6,674 nucleotides of DNA from JBLNCE01 sp050260415 (GTDB lineage: Bacteria; Bacillota; UBA4882; JAAYXC01). Below, in pieces: positions 1 through 4,328 of the stretch. Position numbers and translations under genes: made by a program. How positions within the stretch are numbered: the first letter of the stretch is position 1; each line of letters starts with the position of its first letter. The DNA is taken from contig JBLNCE010000038.1 of the NCBI GenBank assembly GCA_050260415.1, positions 1 through 6,674 on the forward strand, written 5' to 3'. The notes beneath the pieces are model-generated. The model was not told where the DNA came from and did no database searches. It saw nothing but the letters and a program-made list of their open reading frames with translations.

Positions 1-65
1 ATCCGAGTTCCAGCCGCGCGCAGGGGTAATGATAACGTAAACAATTTGCGAGTAGCCGCCGTCCT

Positions 66-404
66 GGCGTCCTTCAAACTGGGGGCCACACAGCGACTAA
101 CACGGCGTCTACGCAAGGCCGCTGACCTACGCGGCCGACGGCGCCGTGCTCCACCGGGAGGGCAGGCTGATCGAGGGCCGGCAGGCCATCGCGGCGTATT
201 ACGAGCAGCGGGCCGCGGACGATGCCAGGCTGGAATGGACGCCGGACTTTGTCGAGGTGGCCGCGTCCGGCGATCTGGGCTATACATACGGGAAATTCAT
301 CTACGAAGGCAAGGATCGGGCGGGGCAGGTCATAAAGCGTGAAGGCATCTTTCATACCGTCTGGAAAAGGAGCGCGAACGGTGTGGCGGTATGTGTGGGA
401 TTAG
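66..404 (+). pseudogene. Broken NTF2/SnoaL-like (DUF4440-type) protein remnant
   Basis: Codons from about 101 to 379 read as the core of an NTF2-like fold protein: LTYAADGAVLHREG, then IEGRQAIAAYY, LEWTPDFVEVAASGDLGYTY and GIFHTVWKR. This pattern is typical of the small DUF4440/SnoaL-like 'YybH-type' proteins, whose cone-shaped barrel binds small ligands; no specific substrate can be given. The gene is damaged at both ends. An in-frame TAA at 98-100 cuts off the N-terminal helix region. Near 380 the frame slips, and the expected ending VWRYVWD followed by TAG (381-404) lies one frame over. A GTG at 146 could start a short product, but it would lack the first helix and would read through the frameshift into unrelated sequence to 565. 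The stop at 402-404 overlaps the stop of the convergent membrane-protein gene. I am confident of the fold family and less so of where the original start lay. Confidence 0.75.
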
Positions 405-697
405 GGCGGCCACGGTCCGTCCGCCTCAGGGCGCCAATGCAGATACATTGCGGTGATGAATACCCAGCCGAACAGGATGAGGATAGGGAAGCCCTCGATA
501 TTGAAAGGGCCCTGATCGACGTAGGCGAAGAGCTTGATCAGCTTGGAGAACAGGAGAATCGATAGGATCTCCGCGAAGAGCCCCGCGGCCAAGGCCGTGG
601 GGAAGAGGCGGCGGAAACGCTCGCGGGGGATAAAGACGGCGCAGAGGAGCACCGCCGATAGGACGAAAAGGATGGGCACGTTTTGACGCATCGACAT
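401..697 (-). CDS. Small three-helix membrane protein, hypothetical
   Basis: Encodes about 98 residues. Three hydrophobic segments are visible at roughly residues 6-23, 32-53 and 67-88, with a basic PRERFRR loop after the first, which suggests a small integral membrane protein of unknown function. The style (basic loop after helix 1, FPILILFGWVFITAMYL in helix 3) resembles uncharacterised Bacillota membrane proteins that I recall as somewhat longer, so the C-terminus may be truncated by whatever joined it to the neighbouring NTF2-like remnant. That is inference. The start is uncertain: GTG at 700, ATG at 697 and ATG at 691 are all in frame, and none has a good ribosome binding site. The last coding bases overlap the stop of the convergent + strand remnant (TTAG at 401-404 supplies both stops). 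No promoter was recognised upstream. Confidence 0.6.
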   Translation of the reverse strand: MSMRQNVPILFVLSAVLLCAVFIPRERFRRLFPTALAAGLFAEILSILLFSKLIKLFAYVDQGPFNIEGFPILILFGWVFITAMYLHWRPEADGPWPP

Positions 698-1010
698 CAC
701 CGGTCATAGGGTTCCCGTAACCGGCGGCATGATGCAGCCCCGCGCTTTCCCTGGGGTTCCACCTGTTGAACTGTCTTGCGGAATGTCTACGGAGGATTGA
801 AGAGCAAGGAGGATGGCGCTGAAGGCCGGTCAGGGCTCACTTCGTTCGCCATCATCATCGTGATCCGACCCGGCGTGCTCAACATCCCAATGCCGGGACG
901 GCATAAGGTCGAGGCGGCCATGGATGGCTAAAAAGACGAGACCATGTTTCGCGGCATCGATCTGCTTTGGCCTTCCATGGCGTCGCAGACCAGTGCCCAT
1001 CCTGGGCAGA

Positions 1011-1030
1011 GGTTCAGAGTTCGGCCTCGG
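1011..1030 (+). repeat. Inverted tRNA-Leu 3'-tail fragment, copy A (degenerate)
   Basis: Reads GGTTCAGAGTTCGGCCTCGG on the + strand. It resembles the T-loop to acceptor end of the tRNA-Leu gene, GGTTCGAGTCCGGCCTTCGG, with an added A, one substitution and one missing base. It faces the opposite way to the tRNA fragment at 1071-1143, across the terminator hairpin. A better preserved counterpart lies in copy B at 2326-2347. It could be an extra recombination core or leftover of an inverted insertion. Confidence 0.6.
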
Positions 1031-1061
1031 AAAACAAGAAAACCGACCTGACGGTCGGTTT
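1031..1061 (-). terminator. Intrinsic terminator copy downstream of tRNA-Leu fragment
   Basis: A 9-bp stem, AAACCGACC (1040-1048) paired with GGTCGGTTT (1053-1061), with a four-base loop. On the - strand it is followed by a T-rich run (TTCTTGTTTT, 1031-1040). It duplicates the terminator behind the intact tRNA, with one loop change. Since the tRNA copy here lacks its 5' end and promoter, this terminator may have no function left. Confidence 0.75.
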
Positions 1062-1070
1062 CTCAATTTC

Positions 1071-1143
1071 TGGTGCCGAAGGCCGGACTCGAACCGGCAC
1101 GCTTTTAACGGCGGTGGATTTTGAGTCCACTGCGTCTGCCAAT
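1071..1143 (-). pseudogene. tRNA-Leu(CAA) 3' fragment, probable attachment-site duplicate
   Basis: The 73 bases are identical to the 3' part of the intact tRNA-Leu at 2386-2458. They contain the CCA end, acceptor 3' strand, T-arm, variable arm, anticodon arm (CTCAAAA loop) and part of the D-arm. The 5' acceptor strand and half of the D-arm are missing, so it cannot fold as a tRNA. A tRNA 3' end repeated as a direct repeat 1315 bp away, with a recombinase remnant beside the intact tRNA, is the classic trace of site-specific integration. Perfect identity, while the adjoining flanks have drifted, suggests the block was copied by recombination at the tRNA rather than inherited passively. Confidence 0.9.
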
Positions 1144-1149
1144 CGGATC

Positions 1150-1269
1150 AAAACTCTACGACACTGGGCAGCCGGATGATAGCGAGCGTGTGACCGCGGC
1201 GGGATTCGATAGGCACCTGGCCAAGCCGGTAGCGATAGGATGTTGGAGAGGATGCTGGGGGAGGGGTAG
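1150..1269 (+). pseudogene. C-terminal scrap of a response-regulator receiver domain
   Basis: Codons 1160-1230 read TGQPDDSERVTAAGFDRHLAKP, matching the end of a CheY-like receiver domain: the loop after the conserved Thr/Ser, the AGFDxHLxKP motif with the conserved Lys-Pro, then the last helix. Just after KPV (about 1230) one base is missing, and the sequence resumes in the next frame as SDRMLERMLGEG followed by TAG at 1267-1269. That ending is normal for receiver domains fused to hybrid kinases. Nothing of the phosphoacceptor half remains: the left edge abuts the truncated tRNA copy at 1143. It is a dead fragment of a larger signalling gene, cut by the same rearrangement that truncated the tRNA copy. 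Confidence 0.75.
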
Positions 1270-1330
1270 AGCAAGTCGAAAAGTCACAAAGTCGAAACAG
1301 TCATATTAGAGAAACCAAAGAGCTAGCCCA

Positions 1331-1726
1331 TTACTCAATCAAGGCTATTTCCATTCCTGTATGTAATTTTGCGCCGCGTTTGACCAAATCCCGGTCGAAT
1401 GTAACGAAACGCCCGGCGGTCCCGCTCACGGCCAAGTGAAGTGCATCGGCGAAGTCCAAACCCGCTGCATGCCAAGCCAAGGCCCTGCTTATGGCCGGCA
1501 TGTCCTCGGCGACCACTTCGGACAAACCCAGCAGCTTGGCGAAGGCTGTGTTGATTACCTGGCGATCCAAGCCATATGCATGCCGAAGCACCCACTCGGT
1601 CTCCAGGAGCACGGTTTTTGGGATGAAAACCGGCTCGCTCCGGAGGAGCTGAGCGGCGTGTTGCGCTTGGGATGGATCGTCATTGGTCAGGAAGCGGACC
1701 AGGATATTTGTATCGATCGCGATCAT
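1331..1726 (-). CDS. vapC: VapC-type toxin, PIN-domain ribonuclease
   Basis: A 131-residue PIN-domain protein, predicted to be the toxin of a type II toxin-antitoxin pair that cleaves RNA using Mg2+ held by clustered acidic residues. The family signature is complete: N-terminal MIAIDTNILVRFL with Asp5, the LLETEWVLR helix with Glu42 (and Glu44), DFADALHLA with Asp91/Asp94, and RFVTFDRDL with Asp111/Asp113. Length is normal for VapC. The ATG at 1726-1724 overlaps the TGA of the upstream antitoxin gene (shared ATGA, 1723-1726), so the two are translationally coupled and transcribed from the promoter at 2011-2040. No frame damage is seen, in contrast to almost everything around it. The RNA target cannot be told from sequence. 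Confidence 0.95.
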   Translation of the reverse strand: MIAIDTNILVRFLTNDDPSQAQHAAQLLRSEPVFIPKTVLLETEWVLRHAYGLDRQVINTAFAKLLGLSEVVAEDMPAISRALAWHAAGLDFADALHLAVSGTAGRFVTFDRDLVKRGAKLHTGMEIALIE

Positions 1727-1974
1727 TTCGTTTCACGGGCCCCCTCGGCTATGGCGATATCCATCTCGGTCAAGGTCCGCTTAGGCCCCTTGTATCCGGT
1801 ACAGCCGAGAACATCCTCGATTTTCGTGGTTGAAAAAGGCCGGGCGGCACGGAGGATTATCGCATCCCCGCGGTCCTCCACGAAGAACTCGGTTCCCGCT
1901 CCCCAGCCATGAGCCGCCCGGATGTCTCCGGGGATAACGACCTGGCCTTTGCTTGATAAGCGAGTACGGGCCAT
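1723..1974 (-). CDS. vapB: VapB-type antitoxin, AbrB/MazE/SpoVT-fold
   Basis: An 83-residue protein with an N-terminal swapped-hairpin AbrB domain (residues 3-43: RTRLSSKGQVVIP, then GTEFFVEDRGDAIILR) that should bind DNA as a dimer. Its C-terminal tail (about 44-83, with a GYKGPKRTLTEMDIAIAE stretch) is expected to wrap and inhibit the toxin. An ATG upstream at 2040 is in frame but would add 22 unrelated residues that overlap the promoter. The start at 1974 is preferred because AAAGGAG (1983-1989) lies 8 bases before it and the AbrB domain begins there. It overlaps vapC by four bases. Autoregulation is likely, by the antitoxin or the toxin-antitoxin complex binding the paired GGTAAGAT repeats in the leader. 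Confidence 0.95.
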   Translation of the reverse strand: MARTRLSSKGQVVIPGDIRAAHGWGAGTEFFVEDRGDAIILRAARPFSTTKIEDVLGCTGYKGPKRTLTEMDIAIAEGARETK

Positions 1975-1990
1975 GATTACCGCTCCTTTT

Positions 1991-2009
1991 GGTAAGATAT
2001 CGGTAAGAT
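1991..2009. promoter_or_regulatory. Putative vapBC operator: two direct GGTAAGAT repeats
   Basis: GGTAAGAT occurs at 1991-1998 and 2002-2009, start to start 11 bp, about one helical turn, between the -10 box and the vapB ribosome binding site. This position suits autorepression of a toxin-antitoxin operon by an AbrB-fold antitoxin dimer pair. Placement and spacing are seen; the binding is inferred. Confidence 0.5.
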
Positions 2010-2010
2010 T

Positions 2011-2040
2011 ATTATATCCCGGACAATGGTGCGCAGTCAA
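2011..2040 (-). promoter_or_regulatory. vapBC promoter
   Basis: On the - strand: TTGACT (2035-2040), an 18-bp spacer, then a perfect TATAAT (2011-2016). The start point should lie near 2004, giving a leader of about 30 bases before the vapB ATG at 1974. The match to the housekeeping sigma consensus is strong and suggests the operon is still expressed. Confidence 0.85.
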
Positions 2041-2046
2041 TCGTCG

Positions 2047-2325
2047 TCAAAGACTCCCTCCGCCGAGCCCGCCGCTGCCTGGCGACTCCTGGACGGTCTT
2101 CAGGTCGTTCCCACGTTCTAGGAGGCGGGTTCCGCATGTATGGCAAGCGGCGTGCATCACGACCGCTTTACCCGACTTGAGCTTCTTGGCATCAACCAGC
2201 CGTTGGCGGTACCTGGCCCAAAGCTTCTCGGCGCTGTCCTCAGTGATGGGGAACAGCAGTTCCTCTCGTTCGCCATCATCGTCGTGATCCGACCCGGCGT
2301 GCTCAACATCCATGTTTCGCAGCAT
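2047..2325 (-). pseudogene. Tyrosine recombinase (phage-type integrase) C-terminal remnant
   Basis: The - strand frame contains LLFPITEDSAEKLWARYRQR followed by VVMHAACHTCGTRLLERG and NDLKTVQE, the stretch of tyrosine recombinases around the HxxR box and the following helix (usually HxLRHTxxTRLLExGxxLKTVQExLGH). The box is damaged: His105 of this frame is present, but the catalytic Arg of HxxR is Cys (codon at 2143-2145). After VQE the sequence departs from the family (no LGH, no catalytic Tyr) and stops at TGA 2047-2049. The N-terminal part is absent; upstream codons are only tRNA-Leu and terminator sequence read as protein. It lies just downstream of the intact tRNA-Leu in the same direction, as expected for an element that integrates at that tRNA. 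It cannot encode an active enzyme. Confidence 0.8.
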
Positions 2326-2347
2326 CGGTTCAGAGTCCGGCCTTCGG
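2326..2347 (+). repeat. Inverted tRNA-Leu 3'-tail fragment, copy B
   Basis: On the + strand this segment matches the tRNA-Leu T-loop and acceptor 3' strand (CGGTTC, an extra A, then GAGTCCGGCCTTCGG), pointing opposite to the tRNA. The 15 bases at 2333-2347 are a perfect inverted repeat of 2391-2405 inside the tRNA, with the terminator hairpin between them. It could be a second recombination core in inverted orientation. In an untrimmed transcript it could also pair with the tRNA 3' end. Confidence 0.75.
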
Positions 2348-2378
2348 AAAACAAGAAAACCGACCTGCCGGTCGGTTT
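2348..2378 (-). terminator. Intrinsic terminator of tRNA-Leu
   Basis: On the - strand: AAACCGACC, loop GGCA, GGTCGGTTT (9-bp stem, 2357-2378), then TCTTGTTTT (2348-2356). It begins seven bases after the CCA end of the tRNA, a normal distance for a single-gene tRNA transcript. Confidence 0.9.
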
Positions 2379-2385
2379 CAATTTC

Positions 2386-2472
2386 TGGTGCCGAAGGCCG
2401 GACTCGAACCGGCACGCTTTTAACGGCGGTGGATTTTGAGTCCACTGCGTCTGCCAATTCCGCCACTTCGGC
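2386..2472 (-). tRNA. tRNA-Leu (anticodon CAA)
   Basis: An 87-nt class II tRNA including an encoded CCA end. The acceptor stem GCCGAAG (2466-2472) pairs with CTTCGGC (2390-2396) and the discriminator is A. The anticodon stem GTGGA/TCCAC holds the loop CTCAAAA, giving anticodon CAA (2436-2438), which reads UUG. A long variable arm (CGCCGTTAAAAGCG) and T-arm GCCGG-TTCGAGT-CCGGC complete the structure. The acceptor, anticodon and T stems pair without mismatches, so it should be functional. It has its own promoter and terminator. Its 3' 73 nt are duplicated at 1071-1143, marking it as an integration target. Confidence 0.98.
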
Positions 2473-2498
2473 ACGAAGGCGGGATGCGTCTGCAAGCT

Positions 2499-2527
2499 AT
2501 TATACCATCGCGGCCGCGAGTAGGCAA
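2499..2527 (-). promoter_or_regulatory. tRNA-Leu promoter
   Basis: On the - strand: TTGCCT (2522-2527), 17-bp spacer, TATAAT (2499-2504). The start point should be near 2492, leaving about 20 bases of leader before the tRNA 5' end at 2472. The -10 is perfect and the -35 matches at four of six positions. Confidence 0.85.
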
Positions 2528-2551
2528 GGGGGAACAGGAACCATCGGGCAG

Positions 2552-2880
2552 CAGGGCGGAAGCGGTGCCGTCAGCCCTGTCCCGGAAGCTATCAAGCAAC
2601 GCCGCGGGATTGATTAGCTTGCCAGTATACCTGCGGCAACGGGCATAAGGAACAGGTAAAGGGAGCGAAGATTCGCAAAACCTCCCGCGGCAGGAAACGG
2701 CGTCCGGGTCAAGAAATACACTCCGCCAAGGACCGAAGGCCCCGGCGGGGCGGAAAGACGCCTCAAGGCTTCGCCTCCATGCGAGGGCTGGGCCAGGTCT
2801 AAAGGAGAATCCGAGCCCGGTCAGGATGACCGGCCTTGAGAGACGACTCAGGCCCAGCCCGGCCCTTTAGTGCCGGGCGG
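2552..2880 (+). other. Gene-free, hairpin-rich region; possible structured RNA or leader
   Basis: No convincing coding region is seen here on either strand. The stretch is full of inverted repeats: CAGGGC/GCCCTG (2552-2557, 2574-2579); AAGCTATCAA (2586-2595) with TTGATTAGCTT (2610-2620), ten pairs and one bulge; TTGCC/GGCAA (2619-2639); GGGAG/CTCCC (2661-2686); GGGCTGGGCC (2785-2794) with GGCCCAGCCC (2851-2860); CCGGTCA-GGA-TGACCGG (2817-2833); GGCCTTGAG with CTCAGGCC (2832-2854); and GCCCGGC/GCCGGGC (2857-2878). Several compete for the same bases. The strand is a guess, taken from the transporter gene that begins 58 bases further on. It matches no RNA family I can name: no RNase P, tmRNA, SRP, T-box or common riboswitch core was found. 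Confidence 0.35.
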
Positions 2881-2935
2881 CAAGTCGCATGACACCAATA
2901 GAATCATATACATCTCACCAAGGAAGATCATATAA

Positions 2936-4099
2936 TTGCCGCAACTCAAACCCAACCCTTACCTCCATTTCCTCGCCCTCTACGCCCTCAACAATATGTG
3001 CATCGCGGTCTACGGAACCTTTTTCCCCGTCTACCTCGCCCAGGCGGTGTACAAGCAGGCGGAGATCGGCGCCTTGCTGGCCATCGGTCCGCTCATTACC
3101 ATCGCCGCGCAACCATTTTGGGGGATGGCGGGCGATCGGGCCCGGTCCAAGAACGGCGTTCTCCTCTTCATGCTCTTGGGCAGCGCGGCGGCCATCGCCG
3201 TCTACCGGCTTTCCCCGGCCTATGGCTATCTCATCGCGGCCACGGCTGCTTTCACCTTTTTTCAGTCGCCCGTCGTGCCCCTGAGCGACGCGATAACCCT
3301 GGAATATGCGGTGGACGCCGGCTGGAAGTTTGGCCGCATCCGCCTGGCGGGGACGATCGGCTATGCCGTCATCGCGGTCCTGGCCGGCCTCGTCGCCCGC
3401 CGGCGGGTGGAAAACATCTTCCCCCTCTACCTGGCGCTGACCGTCCTGACGATGCTTACGGTATGGCGCCTACCCAGGGTGCAAGGCCACCAGGCGGGCA
3501 AGCGCAGGGTATCCATCCGCGAACTCTTTCGCCACAAACACCTGGTCATGCTCATGGTCTTCAGCGCGGCGGTCCATGCGACCCTGGGTTTTTACTATAC
3601 GTTTTTCCCCGTCTACTACCGGCAGATGTCCGCGGGCAACGTCCTCTTGGGCTGATCCGTCTTTATCACCGCCCTGAGTGAGGTACCGTTCCTGCTCCTG
3701 GCCGAGCGCATCCTGAAACGGGTCGGCGTCCGCGACCTGCTGCTGATCTCCGCCGCCGTAACGGCTGCGCGCTGGTTCCTCTTTTATTTCGTGGCCGACC
3801 CTTACCTGTTGCTGCCGCTGCAAGTGCTGCACGGGGCGGCCTATATCGTCCTCACTTACTGCCTGGCGACCTAAATCAACGCCGAGGTGCCCAAAGAACT
3901 GCGCGCATCCGGGCAGGCCGTCAATTGGCTCTTGAGCGCCGGCGTCGCCCGCATCATCGGTTCCCTCGGCGGCGGCTTGCTCGCCGATGCCGCCGGGATC
4001 AGGACGGGCTTCCTCGCCGGCGCCTGCCTGATCGGCGCGGCGCTGGCCGTTTTCGTCCCCCTCTTTCGCCGCGCGGAAACACCGCCCGCTCTGCGCTGA
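2936..4099 (+). pseudogene. MFS transporter (PPP/LacY-like MFS_1 type), interrupted by two stops
   Basis: A single frame of 387 codons encodes a complete 12-helix major facilitator protein of the MFS_1-like type (nucleoside:H+ symporter/3-phenylpropionate transporter relatives); the substrate is unknown. The N-half shows NPYLHFLALYALNNMCIAVY and the loop 2-3 motif GMAGDRARSKNG. The C-half shows FITALSEVPFLLLAERILKR, a LHGAAYIVLTYCLAT segment and EVPKELRASGQAVNW. The frame is interrupted by TGA at 3653-3655 (codon 240, where Trp would suit) and TAA at 3872-3874 (codon 313, where Tyr would suit). Each is one base from a sense codon, and there is no frameshift, so decay is recent or the calls are wrong. 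The TTG start at 2936 is chosen because AAGGAAG precedes it by nine bases and no ATG fits. Confidence 0.85.
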
Positions 4100-4148
4100 T
4101 CCTACCGTCGCAATAAAAGAGATCCTGCATCCATGACTGCTGGAACTG

Positions 4149-4193
4149 TGCCAGGCAAAACACTGCCGCAAGCTCTCGTGATTTTGCCTGGCA
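4149..4193. repeat. Perfect 12-bp inverted repeat downstream of the MFS gene
   Basis: TGCCAGGCAAAA (4149-4160) and TTTTGCCTGGCA (4182-4193) are exact complements separated by 21 bases. The site lies 50 bases after the transporter stop and 136 bases before the kinase start. There is no T-run after the stem on either strand, so it is not a clear intrinsic terminator. It may be an operator or a remnant of a small inverted-repeat element. Confidence 0.6.
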
Positions 4194-4296
4194 GGCTATT
4201 GATGTCACGGATTCAGGAGAGATGTGAAGAACTCCATTATCGCGATAGGACACCAGAGTATCGCCCCGGCAGGAAAGGACGCAAGGATGGGCGAAG

Positions 4297-4322
4297 TATA
4301 ATACCGATACGCTGCCTGGAGG
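4297..4322 (+). promoter_or_regulatory. -10-like element and ribosome binding site of the sensor kinase gene
   Basis: TATAAT at 4297-4302 is a perfect -10 hexamer, but the bases 17 upstream (AAAGGA) do not resemble a -35 box, so promoter use is uncertain. If used, it would give a leader of only about 20 bases. GGAGG at 4318-4322 sits six bases before the ATG at 4329 and is a strong ribosome binding site that fixes the start. Confidence 0.5.
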
Positions 4323-4328
4323 TCCACA

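Larger units (their letters stand above)
842..1143. repeat. Long direct repeat, copy A (tRNA-Leu 3' half plus downstream flank)
   Basis: Aligns in direct orientation with 2266-2458. Order on the + strand: a block starting TCGTTCGCCATCATC, a short block around 943-959 (CATGTTTCGC), an inverted tRNA-tail block (1011-1030), a terminator hairpin (1040-1061), and the tRNA-Leu 3' part (1071-1143). Relative to copy B this copy has about 56 extra bases (887-942) and about 52 extra bases (960-1011). The tRNA part is identical between copies (73/73), while the flanks show substitutions and indels. Homology ends abruptly at 1143, inside the D-arm of the tRNA. Confidence 0.8.
2266..2458. repeat. Long direct repeat, copy B
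   Basis: Partner of 842-1143, more compact: the two blocks of about 56 and 52 extra bases in copy A are absent. Here the tRNA part continues into a complete tRNA gene. Within the repeat the tRNA section is identical between copies, whereas the terminator loop has one substitution, a TC pair is missing, and the inverted tRNA tail differs at two or three positions. Confidence 0.8.
1071..2472. mobile_element. Remnant of an integrative element at tRNA-Leu(CAA)
   Basis: The interval is bounded by a direct repeat of the tRNA-Leu 3' end (1071-1143) and the intact tRNA-Leu (2386-2472). It holds a receiver-domain scrap (1150-1269), the vapBC operon (1331-1974) and a decayed tyrosine-recombinase C-terminal piece (about 2047-2325) next to the intact tRNA, which is where integrases of tRNA-targeting elements usually sit. 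The direct repeat extends about 120 bp beyond the tRNA end, further than a normal attachment core. Two related elements integrated in tandem, later deleted, would explain this; a plain segmental duplication is the alternative. No replication or transfer genes are visible. Confidence 0.7.

Noticed and set aside
2386..2466. Protein start MAELADAVDSKS within the tRNA-Leu on the - strand
   Set aside because: This is tRNA sequence read as codons. Only the codons beyond the terminator resemble a recombinase, so the start inside the tRNA is not used for annotation.
2812..2835. Cobalamin (B12) riboswitch, from the GTCAGGAT...ACCGGCC resemblance to a B12 box
   Set aside because: The other conserved pieces of the B12 aptamer (GCCACTG and the GGGAA core upstream) were not found, and the bases form a simple perfect hairpin. 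A covariance scan would settle it.
2661..2880. RNase P RNA, tmRNA or SRP RNA in the hairpin-rich region
   Set aside because: None of the invariant sequences of these RNAs that I can recall were found on either strand.
2885..2935. Promoter immediately before the MFS gene
   Set aside because: AT-rich pieces exist (ATGACA, CATATA), but no -35/-10 pair with 16-18 bp spacing could be made.
3653..3655. TGA read as selenocysteine or tryptophan
   Set aside because: Homologous position suits Trp rather than a catalytic Cys/Sec, no selenocysteine hairpin was recognised after the codon, TGA works as stop elsewhere in the window, and a second stop (TAA) follows in the same gene.
4264..4312. Cyclic di-GMP (GEMM-type) riboswitch, from GACGCAAGG and TACCGAT before the kinase
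   Set aside because: Only two short pieces match. The GCACAGGGCAAACC part and proper P2/P3 stems are missing, and the TATAAT box sits in the middle of the supposed aptamer.
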